A DNA stretch of 64,000 bases from contig NC_030381.2 of assembly GCF_001625215.2 (NCBI RefSeq), positions 46,622,689-46,686,688 of the forward strand. Direction: 5' to 3'. The notes below the pieces were generated by a model. The model was given only the letters and a program-made list of their open reading frames with translations, was not told the DNA's origin and searched no databases. Positions 36,941 to 50,100 of the stretch are shown here, piece by piece; position 1 is the first letter of the stretch; the number at the start of each line of letters is the position of its first letter. The stretch comes from Daucus carota subsp. sativus. Its lineage: Eukaryota; Streptophyta; Magnoliopsida; Apiales; Apiaceae. Made by a program: the position numbers and the translations under genes.

Positions 36941-38820
36941 TTATCGTAAATAGAGGGCTCCCGTTATATTAATAGTTACAATAAATAAATCATAATACTT
37001 GAAATTTGAGTATGTTAATATATATTTTTATGGAAAGAGTCCAATATTAAAGTTATAGTTCAAGTTACTTTTACAGTTTTTATATTTTCTATAAAATCCC
37101 TGCAGACATAAAACCAAATTAAAGAGACACTTTCGTGTTTGTTTGAGTTGCTTTTTTTTCAGGATATATGTAAGAAAGAACGTGGTCAAATTGAGTGGCC
37201 AAAGGATAATCAAAGTCAATTCTCATTTCTCTTCAAATTTTGTGGTACCCAATATTAACCCCTAAAAGCTACAGTAATACTAATAATAAAATAAATAACA
37301 AATAATAATAATAATAAAAGAATAAACCAAAACTCGAAACCATTTTGTAAGATAACAAAATACTCTGTCAGAACGAGACTCTCACAGAAGATAGATACAG
37401 ATACAGTAGGCAATAGAACTTCCCCTTTTCACCTTCACTGTGTGTGTATATGTGTGTTTCTTAAGCTTATCTTCTTTATAATCCCCTTCAACTTATGAAC
37501 CCATTTTCCATGCTCTCAACAATTTTAGAGCTCCTCAAAGGTATAAAGATTCAATCTTTTTCAAGAATTTGACCTTGGGCTTACTGGGGTTCTCTTCCTT
37601 TTAGTTGTGCTTGAAGATTTTTGTTTTGGGTCAGATCTGTTAAGATCTAATTAAATATATTTTCGTCAAGTAATGCAAAATATGGGCTTCTTTTGTTTGT
37701 TCTTTTCTTAATTATTTTTTTTATGGCTGAAATACCTGGTTGCTTTAATTTCACATTCAGTGGATAATTACACTGAGTTTTTAACTTCTTATACAAGTGA
37801 ACTTTTATATATTACTTGTCAATTACACTGAGTTTTTATGTAAGTGAACTCTAATGTATGTTTTGATTTAGTCCGGTGTGTTTCTGTGTCTTAACTTTGT
37901 TAGTGATTGCGGTGGTGCTAATTTGATTTTTTTTTTCTTTTTGTGTATTCTGTATGTTGAATTTTTGTTGTTTTAGCTGGATTTGAGATATTCCTGTCAC
38001 AAGTCTTTACTTGTTTAGCTAAATGATCAACTTTTTCCTGCTCAATGGTTGTTGCTCGGTAGATTTTAACCTTATGTAGTTAATGTGGTGGTATGTATTG
38101 TTATATGTTTTAGTAGCATCGACTCGTAGAAGTCAGATGCTGCTGTGAGTGAACATGTTTTATAATGATTTCTTGCCCACCAACTTTCTCAAGAACTTTT
38201 CATGTGGTCATTTTTCCATTCATTTTCCACTTGGTCTATCATTCTTCATTTCAAGTTCGTATATATATAACTTTGTTAACAAATAGGAGTAAGACTGCGA
38301 GTTGCAAGTGGTTGCATGTAGTCTTTTCATCTTGATCATGTTTCACTTGTCCTTAGTTTGTGATAGAAATCTGGAATACAATGGTCTTCGCATTTTAATG
38401 TCCTTTAGGACTTTGTACTCTCAAACAAGCATGCTATGTTATGCCGAAATATTAATTTCAGCTTGAGTACCGTCACCTTTAGATATTTGACACTTTTGAG
38501 TGATGGACACTTGACACTTGCACATAGATATATGGAGACTACACTTCATTTTGGGCCAAAGGCATGCAAATTTGTCAAAGTATTTTGAGTGCCCGACATT
38601 GGGATAAATGTCCATATTAAATAGTTTGGTCGAGTCTGGGTAACATAGCAAGCATGAGGTTGTATTGGTGAATTATGTTGAGGAGTAGACTTGTATATTT
38701 TATGTATTATCCAAAGCAATTTACCTGCAATAACCACTTTCCTTTTTTCTATTCGCTTTATTCTGCAGGCTTTTAACCAACCAGTGAAGTTCATTTTACT
38801 TTACAAAGAAAATTTTAAGA
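36941..38820 (+). promoter_or_regulatory. CID7 promoter, split 5'UTR
   Basis: AT-rich intergenic DNA up to about 37.3 kb with a (TAA)n-like stretch at 37279-37320. From about 37370 a CT-rich leader follows and a likely donor (CAAAG then GTATAA, near 37541) is matched by an acceptor TTCTGCAG at 38762-38769 just before the start codon, implying a 1.2-kb 5'UTR intron. Inferred from splice-site shape, no expression data. Confidence 0.5.
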
Positions 38821-41800
38821 ATGAGCCTGTACACTAATATGGCTCTAACCAGTGACAAAAGACCGAGCACTATAGCAAAGGCAACAAGTTTGAACCCAAA
38901 TGCTGTGGAATTTGTCCCTTTTTCCCTAAGATCATCCCCTGGAAACAGTAGTGCCGTAGATGTGTCATCAATATCTCCCCCTACTGGCAATGTACCTCTA
39001 AAAAAAACAGGACTAGATAGATCAGAATCATCAGTTTCAAATAAGTCTGATGAAGAGGCTCGACAGTACTGGAGCTCCCAGCTCCCTGACGATATCACTC
39101 CTGACTTCAATGTTGTCGGAGAGGAGTATAGTATAGAAATTAATGACCTTCCATTCTCAGACTTATCCCTAATCAACGGAAATGAAAGGGCAAGGTTGCC
39201 TGGTGCTTCAACAGCCAGTAGCTTGATTTTAAAGGAACAACAGAACTTTTCTCCTCGTAGAGTTACAGGTGGAAGCTATCCTAATAAGGTGGGATTTTCT
39301 GCTGCGTCATATAGAGACGGTCAATCACCAGTCAGTTATCATACTGCAAGTACCAAACCTTGGGACAGACAAATTATAAACAATGATCATCTACTTGACA
39401 GTGTTAGCGAGGGGCCCTTATACAACCGGAATTCAGGTCATGGGTTTTTAGATGAAATGTTGAATGAGCAACATATGCCAGAGAATACAGCTGTAAACCC
39501 TCTCGAGTTTTTATCTTCACTATTTCCTGGCTTTGCAGCAGAAAGCCTTGCAGAAGTGTACTTTGCGAATGGGGGTGACTTGAACCTTACTGTTGAAATG
39601 CTCACTCAGCTAGAAGTATACTCAAATTTTCTCTCTTATATCCTACTAGATGCATATATGTGGTTTACTACTATTAGTACATTCAAGGCATATGGTTTTA
39701 TTTTGGTTACTAGATTATATTTTTGTATATATTCCACAATTCCAGGTTTATATCCTATATTATGGTCTCAGCTAGCAATTTACATTCTCTAATCTGAGTC
39801 TCTAGAGTTATGCTAAAAATCAGTATGTTATGTAGTACTATGGTGTATATCATATCAATATAAATCTTCCTTGATGGGTGCTTATGTTCCAATTTATATG
39901 TTCTTCCGAATTCTTATCACATCTCCAATTCTGAATTTTATAAGTTTTTATTTGGCAATGCCTTAGGTTGAACATTCCTAACATCATGTATTTTGAGTTT
40001 TTAACAATATGAACAGTGAAATGTGTATGTACATATGTGAATGCAAACAAATAATAATATTTATGACCCCTTTTTTGTTGGTCTTTGCATGTATTGAAGC
40101 TTTATGCATTGTTTTCTGTTTAGTAAATTTAACATCTTATTATTAATTGCAGCTTCAAGTTGAAGGTGAAATTAATCAGAACCTCAACGTAAAGGCCATA
40201 TCAGCTCAGAATCTTAGTGCACGTGATTTTCCTGCATTTGCAGAGGGTCACAGTGGTGTACCCAAATATTCTGTAGAAGAGTCCCAACAAAGTGTCAATC
40301 CATATCGAGCATCAGATAAGGAAAATCTTCTCTTCTTTAAATCTAGCTCATCCATTCCATCTAGAGGGCCAATAGACTTTGCTTCGACTGTGAGAAAAAT
40401 GGCCTCCCAGGATACTGGTATGTGGAATTATGACAGAAATGGTTCTGCTGATGTGAATATTGGTTCAAGTAGAAGTTCACATGTTCTAGCTAGTGCTTAT
40501 AATGGCGCGCAAGAGAGGGCCATTCATGGAGACAGGTTGCAAGGTCGAAGTTTGGCTCGTGCAGCTCCTGTTTGGCTCGAAACTGGAGACTCAGTGGGTA
40601 ATATTCTTGTTGCGAGAACCTTGCTTTTATTAACTTATGCGTGTGGCAGAATACGTTCCTGTACATGCTTAACTTTGTTGAGAATGCAGCAAATATGTAT
40701 TCGGAAACACGGGAGGAAGCTCGTGACTATGCTCGTCTGCGTAAGTTGTACTTTGAACAGGTGCGTCTAGCAGTTTTGGTTTTATATGTACTTTGAAGGG
40801 GTCCTAGTGGCCGTTCATTTCAGGGAACATTTACAGACCTAGAGCAGAAAGCAAATGCTTTCTTTCTAGTGCATTTAGTTGAAGATCTCCAGTCTTCAAT
40901 TGGCCATTTTGTAGTTTGGTGCCAAGCAGGTTTCTGATTTGTCAGATGTCTATCTCCTTTTAAACCTCAGTATTCTCTAAAGGGGTAGTTAATCATTAAC
41001 ATAGTTTATCATTCACTTAACGATGACTTCACGAGTTCACGTGTACTTTGGTCTGATCAGAAGTTAGATAGCATATAGGCAGGATATCTTATAAGTTGGC
41101 GTGCCAAAAGTCTTTTAGTGGTCCATCTATATGTATAAGATCATTTTTTTAAAACTTTCAAAGTCAATTGGATATCAATATTTACACCTAATTACCAGGT
41201 ATGTTTCAAAATTTGCAATGAATTACTGTCAATCTTGTACATAGGATGTCTCGAAAGAAAATAAAATAAATCTTTATATTGAAATAGGATCATATTATCA
41301 CCCACTATGTTTGGACTCCGTGTTGCTCTTGCTGTGAGTATTTATCGGGGAAACCTATGATCTCAGATCATATTACTGATAGAATATGGATAATTTAGAG
41401 AGACATAGAGAAGAGAAAGACTAAGATTAGATTCTGGAAATAGGCATGTCTTTCATTAGAACAACTCCTAATAATATATAGTAGTCTTGAACTATCGGAA
41501 GAACCTGCTCACAACACTACAACACTTCACTCCCTAAATAAATGGAACATACTGAACTGAAGACCAGTTTCTGACTTACTAAGAGGAACATAAAATCAGT
41601 CCAAACAAAGAATAAGACATGGACCAAATAAGCAGGCAAGTGCACCAAGTCAGAAGCTGGCAACATGTCGTAGTTCCTCTCCTTTGTTTTCTCTTTTCAA
41701 ATATTGGTACTAATTTAAATTTTGTTGTTGCAATCTGGAGATTAAAATCTGTCACCAGGCATACTTCTTTTTGCAAGTGGTTCACTGGTTATGTTCAGGT

Positions 41801-43154
41801 TAACTCTGTCATGGAAGTGGAAGCAACTCATAGTCTTTGGTACCCATCTTAAGAGTCGGATGAGTACTGCAAGAGTTTCAAGGTTTAAAATAAAAATAAA
41901 AAGCCACTCAACCTGAACTGATTAATTTTATTTTAATGTCAACTCTAAGCATAATTCAGACTTTTTTAAATGAAGAATTGTTTTTGGTGGTAATATCAGC
42001 CAATTATTATTGTAGAAACTACAAATGTTTTTCATGATTACTCGTAGAGTCATGGCTTAGGTAAGGTTCTATATGGCTTGTAATGTTGACTTCTCTATAT
42101 GTTGCTCCTATGTGGCCGTGCCTTACTTGTGTGGCTGGGGGGTTATGTTTCTTTGGCTTTCGTATATTTTGCATTTGCTGCAAGGAAGTGGCGGGCCTCA
42201 AGTCTACTATGTCAATATCTGTAATCTATGCTTTGTGAAATTCTCTTTTCCTTTTAGGTAGAGTTCACTTACTTCTGAGCTTGTTAATAATTAGGCTCGT
42301 GAAGCATTCCTTGTCGGTAACAAGGCATTGGCTAAAGAACTGAGTGTGAAAGGAGAGCTGCACAACATGCAGATGAAGGCAGCTCATGCCAAAGCACAGG
42401 ATTCTATCTATCAACAAAGGTTTGTTTCTTTTACTGCTTGTTTAATTATTAAGCTGTGGATGTACCTAAAAGCTAATGTATTTGGTCCTTTCTTACCTTT
42501 GAATTTTGTCACTCTTTGAGATTGGTCTGTAGTAAAATTGATTGTTTGAGAATTTAGTTAATAAACTGGGATTCGAATTGGGGCTACCACAGATATTACT
42601 CAAAGGCAACAATATTCCAATCATTTGCTCAGCGTTCTTACTGAACCAAATATTGAATAGATTATTGAGACATTCTTAACACATTTCTGCTAATGCAAGA
42701 CTAATAGAATATCATCCCATTGCTAGTGCCCTGCTGATGGCACTGGTATGCTCTTATATACAGCATATGCTAACAAGTGATTGTCACAATTTTCTCATGT
42801 CTTATCCATCATCGCTTGCTATAATTTCTTCTCATTTTCATTGGTGGCAGGAATCCTCTTGGTGCGGATATACAAGGGAATGGCAGAGGACAAGAGAGAG
42901 TAATAGATCTGCATGGGCTCCAAGTGAGTGAAGCAATTCATATATTGAAGCGTGATCTGACAGTATTAAGAAGTGCAGCTAGGTCGGTAGATCAGCGCTG
43001 GCAGGTTTACATTTGCGTCGGAACAGGCCATCATACCAGAGGTGCTCGCACTCCATCCAGACTTCCAACTGCCATCCAACGCTACTTGCTTGAGGAAGAA
43101 GGCCTCGACTTCTCTGAGCCCCAGCCAGGGGTGCTCCGCGTTGTGTTATACTGA
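38821..43154 (+). CDS. CID7: PABP-interacting protein, CID7 type (PAM2-CUE-Smr)
   Basis: Five coding exons (38821-39615, 40153-40597, 40690-40760, 42295-42419, 42851-43154) give 579 aa; Arabidopsis CID7 is of similar length. Domains in order: PAM2 motif SLNPNAVEFVPF at residues 23-34, which binds the MLLE domain of poly(A)-binding protein; CUE-type ubiquitin-binding segment at about 226-265 (NPLEFLSSLFPGFAAESLAE); a conserved helical block with YSETREEARDYARLR and AREAFLVGNKALAKELS (DUF1771-like) before the C terminus; and a C-terminal Smr domain with DLHGLQVSEA and the glycine-rich VGTGHHTRG. Smr domains in other proteins cut or bind nucleic acid, so a role in mRNA turnover or translation is plausible. 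Met7 is an alternative start. It faces the 3BETAHSD/D gene tail to tail, with about 1 kb between the stop codons. Confidence 0.95.
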
Positions 43155-44142
43155 TCAAGGAAGTTATAGGAGTTCACACCATGGAAAAACAATTGTCAAA
43201 AAGAAAAATATCTTGTACATGGAAAGATAGTAAAAGTACCAAAACAGGAAAAAGTTTTGAAAAGCGCAGGAAAATGTGTTATTTAGGTGATACTACAGTC
43301 GACCCTCATTTTGTAGCTGTTATGACGATCAGGCTAGCAGTTCAATTTTTCATATTGACGACTCTGTTGATAACAATTTTTTGGTTCTCCAGTGTAACTT
43401 GTAGAACTCATTTATAGCAACATGTGATATTGGCAATCGGGTGCAGACGTCTAAAAAATTGAAGCTCCTGTGGCATGCATGGTGCCATCAGAATGGCGCA
43501 ACAATTGATTGAATCTTATTGGTGGTAGCAAAACATGCATTACACTGAAATTATAACTGTCAAAACGGTAATCGGAATTTTTATTAGTTTTCTAAGTTCT
43601 CGGGCAACTCTGGTCATCTTATGTAAATTCTATAGAGCCAGTGTTGTCTATACATCTCAGTGAAACAACCAATTGTCAGAAAAGTTAGATTCTCATCACC
43701 AGAAGATTAGTAATTCTTACTTACTAAACTAAGAGAAACATCTGTAACGTTGTTTCAAATCCAAGTAGGAAGAATTCTTGTACTGAGAACTATATAATGT
43801 TTAGTAACAAAACCAATTAGAAAGTTCTTAGAATTTGGTTACAAACGCACAAATTAAATCATTAAGACAAAAATTAATGGCACAGAGCTTGTAAGTCTGG
43901 AAAACAAAATTACATCATGCTAGACAATACAGCTACAAAATCATTGTCCTAAACACTGTTGATTGATTGCCTGTTCGTGTTGATAAAGCATGAATCAGTG
44001 CTCTGTTTTCGAACTGAATTTAATGATTCAACCTGGACCTCTGTTACAATCAGTCAAGCCACTAGCTCTAATCGATATAGTCGAAAGGAAAACTCGCAAG
44101 GGAGAATTTCATCTTATCAAATTGGTAGCGAATTGTCAGAGA
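43155..44142. other. Convergent 3' regions
   Basis: Shared 3' flank of CID7 (+) and 3BETAHSD/D (-). No other gene seen; the two 3'UTRs probably occupy much of it and might overlap. Confidence 0.5.
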
Positions 44143-47100
44143 TCACTCACTTTTGGTGTTTGTTTTGGTACCTATGTTTCTCTCTGCATCAGACTTTAAT
44201 CTGGATCCGATGGAGATTATGCTTAGGACAAGACCATCAATTTCTTCCTCTTTTTTCTCATACACGTAAAAAGCAACAAACATCAAGGGAAAAACTGCAT
44301 AAAAAAGGGGAATCAAACGAAACAAAGGTAAACATGAGATGACAATATATGAAAATCTTTATAAACATTATAAGGTCATAGTATCACTCAAAAAACTCTA
44401 TATATGCCAGTTGTCTAAAAATTTCGAATGAATCTGAATATGATTAAGATCAGTATATCACAACCTTGAGCACGTATAAATTCTATAAATTGCAACTTAT
44501 TAGTAAAGGACTAAAGGGTTGTAAAGAAAGAGACCTAGGGTAAACAAACTCTCCAGTGAAAAGGCTCCAAGCAAGTCCAGAAGTAATAAAGAGAGAACCA
44601 CCTATTTCAACAGCAATACACTTGAAAAAATTAGACTAGAAGATCTATAAAAGTAAAAAGACCATGGGAGAACCCATGGCACCTTTCCAGTTATCATTTA
44701 AAACAATTCTATTAAAAGGGTAGGATGTTCAAAAAAAAAAAAAAACCATTTTAAGAACCAATGGCAATTAAGGGTTCCTTGTCAAAGATAAAAAACAAAA
44801 AGAAAAGTGATCATTAATAGAACATAAAAAAAAACTATACATATGTTGGACAATAAGCAGATAAGTGCTAGTCTGCATTGTTCATGCTACACCTGCCAAT
44901 CACCTAATTTGCATCCTTAAACACCTCCAATGGTATTTGTTTACAATTTGACTTCATGTCATTCACAGCTGAAAATCGTAAACTCATAGTTTCCGCTGCT
45001 AATAATTTGGTAAAAAAAAATCAGATCCGAACCTCCCCACAACTTCCAACTCCATCAACTCTCTCACTAGCACATGCAAACCTCATGCGACTAGGGGTAC
45101 CCAAGGTCTTTAATGATGCCATCTAAGAAACATAAAATGTGTAAACATATTTACTTTATATATTTGCTTAATAGGAGCTTTTGTTGTGCCTCTTACCCTT
45201 ACAATCTGATTTAGGAATACGAGTCCTACAGAGTTTCAGACGTAGCCTGTTGTGTATTTTGGACAAAAAGTCACACTCATAAATTGAAGTACTTGCACAA
45301 CTTGATGTGCAAGGTTCAATATTTATTAGAAATTTTACGGATCCGCAGAGAATATTGTAGGAGAGTGGGTTTGTACCTGATCCAAATTTAATGGGCAAAA
45401 TGTAAAATTCTTCCCGATTGATGTATCGACCTAAGAAAATGCATTCTTACCGATCGAAGTACAATGGTTAATGAGATTACTTGATCCGGTGGACCCTATA
45501 TTCCCGATGGACTTGCATATATTACCAAGGAGTTCATGTATGTTATTCCCGAATGAAATTATATCCCTGATGGATTATAATAACTTATTATATAAGGATT
45601 ATAATGTGTATTCGAGCCAAGTAAAGTTATTGAAGCCAACACACTTGAGGGCGTATGTAACACCCCAGTCCCACATCGAGGAGTGTGTAGACTTTAGTTG
45701 AGTTTATAAGCATAAATACTACTATCAATTGCACCAACAAATCATGATCTTTTGGGGGCCTGTGGTGGGCTTGTGGATTACCCAAGTTGTTGCAGTTGGG
45801 CCAGTTTATTTGGGCTTATTTTCGGATTCGGAGTTCGGGACTTGACCCGATTTTCGAAAAAGACTCGGAATTTGACACGGGTTGTTTCATATGGTATCAG
45901 AGCCAGGTTCTCGAAAGCTTGATTCGTCAAGTTGCCAGAGGTGGGGACACGAAGGCTGGTGGTATTATCCCGCAATGGACAGAGATCCGGAGGCGGGGAC
46001 ACGAAGCCAGCCGGTATTATCCCACAATGGCTAGAGGGGTTCGATCTGGGCCTATGGGCTATCCGTTTCGGCCTGACGAGGACGTCAGGAATTTAAGTGG
46101 GGGAGTTTGTAACACCCCAGTCCCACATCGAGGAGTGTGTGGACTTTAGTTGAGTTTATAAGCATAAATACTACTATCAATTGCACCAACAAATCATGAT
46201 CTTTTGGGGGCCTGTGGTGGGCTTGTGGATTACCCAAGTTGTTGCAGTTGGGCCAGTTTATTTGGGCTTATTTTCGGATTCGGAGTTCGGGACTTGACCC
46301 GATTTTCGAAAAAGACTCGGAATTTGACACGGGTTGTTTCAGCGTATGACAGTAGGAAAAGTCCTATTTTGAAATGTAATTCTACCGATGAGGAAACTCA
46401 CCGACCTAACGTAACTTGCTCCCGACCTAACGTAACTTGCTCCTAAAGAATTGGAGCATTGTAACCAGCAGACTTCTAATCGGAGAAGGTGACTTTTCCT
46501 AACACAAATACGTAGACTTGATTCTCTCTATATATAGAGATACATAGGCAACTTGAGGGTATCCAACACTCTGAGAATTCTAGAGAACCAGCTGTCAAGA
46601 TCCATCTAGAATTACCAACAAACAACATTAATTACGTCAAGTTCTTTAAGCGGAGACCCCAATCTCTGAAGCTATCATCGGGACGAAAATCAGCTTTAAC
46701 AAACTAATAGCATAAAGCCGTTCCTTTTTCTGGTTGGCTCCCTGACCTACTCATTGGCCTATTGCTACTCTCTTCTGCCAATCTCGCTCAAAAAGTACTG
46801 CAAATTGTCCACTTGAAACAACTTTTACCGATGGCAACCCTCGATGGATAAAACTTAGGGACTTGTTGGAGAATTTGTACACGATCCAATTTTTATGGCC
46901 AAATGTAAAGTTCTTCCCAAGTGATGTAATAAAATGTATTCTTACCAATTGAAGTACAATGGTGAATGAGAATCCTTAATCCAATGGACCCTATTATTCC
47001 CGATGGACTTGTATATATTACCAAGGAGTCAAGTATGTTATTCCCAAATGAAATTATATACTCAATGGATTTTAACTTCTTATCATGTATGGATTATAAT

Positions 47101-50100
47101 GTGTTTTGAGCCCAGTAAAGTTATTGAGCCCAACGCACTTGAGGGCTTATAACAGTGGGAAAATTCCTATTTTGATATGTAATTCTACCGATGAGGAAAC
47201 TCACCGACCTTGGGTAACTTGCTCCAAAAGAAGTGGAGCATTGTAGCCTACAGACTTCTAATCAGAGCAGGCGACTTTTCCTGACAGAACTACGTAGACT
47301 TGATTCTCTCTATATATACAGAAATATGTAGACAACTTGAGGGAATCCAACACTCTAAGAATTTTAAAGAGCCAGCTGTCAAGCTCAGTCTGAATTCTCA
47401 ACAAACAACATTCATTTCGTCAAGTTCTTTAAGTGGAGACCTGAATCATTTAAGCTGTCATGGGGACGAAAATCAGCTTCAACAAATATCATATAGCCTA
47501 GATGACTAGATTTTGCATTTTATTCCTTGTGTGTTCAGAACTGAGACAATAATTTTCCTTCCCATATATATCTATCATAAAATATAATAAGCAAACATAG
47601 AGATAATTTGTAGTTTGGCAATCCCTTTAATTAAAACAGTTAAAATTTTCAACTCAGATTGATGAGAACCGTTAGATACAATACTTAAAAAAATTCATAA
47701 AAAGGTCTAAGTTTCCATTCCCATCAACAACATTTGAAATTACTTTTTATAATATCAGTTTAAAAGACATAAATATATGTAAAATTCTAACAATCATATT
47801 ATATTTTACTTGGAAATTATCGAAAAATATAAGAGATGTAAAAATTATTGAAAAATAAAGCATTAAAAGTAACTTGTGTTCCACACGGCCTGTAAGCTAG
47901 TATATATATAAATTACATCGCCAGCCAAGCAAATTTACAGGGTCTTGCTCAAATGAGAACTAAATGTCTGAGAACCAGTGATTAGTACGACTAATGTGGG
48001 TAATTTTCCGTTATTCCCGGCCAATTTATGTCAATTTCAGGTGATTTGTTGGTGGTGCGGGAGGTGATGGCGGGGCTGGTGGCGGTTTGGTTCTTTAGGA
48101 TGGTTTTTGTGTAGTGGTGATATTTTTTTTTGGTTGCCAGAATTGATCATCGGAGGTATTGGTCAGGGTGGGATGGGGTGGTGCCATTATAATTGCAATG
48201 ATAAACAATCAAAATCGCCGACACATGACACATAAATCACTGTGTCTTATATAGTTCTCATTTTAAGGGAATCTCATTGAGCACCACCATATATATATAT
48301 ATAGTTTAAGAATATGAAGAGATCTTCAAACATTCACATAGATTAAGATACACATCTAAATTGAATATTACGTACAATAGGATACCCGATAAATAGGGTT
48401 TGAATTAAACTTGAACTCTATTTGGCTAACTTAAAGATAAATATGTTTCTCAACTCGAAAAGGAATTTGAGTTTACTATACTCCTTAATATATTGTCTCA
48501 TAAACAAATTGTCAATTTCATGTGCTCATAAACTTTTTTGAACCCCTCATCAAAATTTCGTAGCATATAAATATTACTCCCTCCGTCCCCCTGAGTTGTA
48601 TGTGCAGGGGGAACGGCACGCACTTTAATGCTTCTCTAAAGTATAGTTTTATAACTTATTTTTAGAATATTTATTCAGAAAAAGAAAATCTTAAAAATAA
48701 GTTATAAAACCATATTTTATAGAAACATTAAAGTGCGTGCTAAATAGTGAATGTATGGAATTAAATGGGATAGAGGGAGTGCACAACAATACCGTTAATT
48801 AGAATTCAAACAAAAACAGAGTCATATATTAGCAAAATCCAATCATGTAAAATGTAAATATACACAATATGAGGAGCGGAAATGCAAGTTAACACAAATA
48901 CCTTAAGGTACGACATCCAGTCATTCCCAGAGCAAAGTGATTTTAAACTATTTACTGCATAATTCCACAATGAAGCTATCAATAAGGCAACTTTATGTGA
49001 CATCTCTTTTGACAAATGAAATTTTGATTCTGGAACTTTCTCGATTGTATATCCCAATCTGCACAACAAGAACCATATTTTAACATTGTGATTAGACATC
49101 CCCAAGTAAGCAGTCATCTTTATATGTTTTATGTGATTGCCACAAGACAAGCAAAATGATTCAAACTCATATAGGTAGTGCCACTCAGGTATGACATGCC
49201 TGACTTCTAAATATTTATAATGAAAACAGAAATCTGTATTTCTATGGTGACCATAATTGCTGTATTAATACATAATGAAATGGTGCAAAGTGTGTGTGCG
49301 CGTGAGGAAGGGGGGAAGAAGAGGGAGAGGGGGTGGAGAGAGAGGTCAGGTACATACATTTTTCTCGGTGATATCCCGTGGAGGAACAAAAAGATGGATG
49401 CCCCCGCAAGAAGTTTGGAAACTGCAGTAATCATGGTATACCCAGATGCTACGAAGTAGGAGTAAATGGCCCACAAAACTAATATAGTTGCCAATGTTTG
49501 CCTTTTATCCCTCCAAAGAAGTATGTCAGAAACTGTGATTGCATTGACATAGATAACTGTTATTTATATGGATGCCTGATGAAATATAATTTGTTTCTTA
49601 AAACTACAGAATGAAACAACTTTATCACATGCGCACAAATGGAGTTCTGTGACCATGCAGCTAAGATGGTGACTACTTTTCCAATATAGAATCGACCACC
49701 AATATATTAATAAAAAATAAGGAGTTACAACAATAAAATTTTCTTCAAAATCAAATTTTACTAGCAGTGAAGTATAATTGTTATGAGTATGATTAGTCAT
49801 ATGAACAGTATATCAACCTAAGAAAACAGATAGTCATTCATGTGATTTAATTTTGCAAATGGTCCCTGCTGACTGTTGTCAAATGCGGAAGCGATCCAAA
49901 GCAACAAGGGGGTATCTATTAATTAATTGCCAGTGGAGGCAATCCGTTTCTTCATTAAAGATATACGTCTTGCACTTCAATTAAATATTTAGACGCATGA
50001 AAAATATTTAAAAACACATGTAGCAAAAGTTCTATTACAACTAACATTCTTATGCCAACCATGTGCAAGTAATCATTAAAGAAAAGCTATGAGTACCTAG

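Noticed and set aside
44143-44325. 60-aa minus-strand open frame as a separate small gene
   Set aside because: It is the last exon of the sterol dehydrogenase; the acceptor at 44295 and the reticulon-type sequence fit the phase of the preceding exon. The apparent start Met lies in the intron.
45787-46149. 120-aa open frame across the TRIM
   Set aside because: It crosses the LTR, PBS, interior and next LTR; TRIMs are non-coding and no domain is seen.
45656-46341. Two 234-bp direct repeats as a simple segmental duplication
   Set aside because: TG...CA ends, a tRNA-Met primer-binding site, a polypurine tract and a 5-bp target duplication show it is a TRIM.
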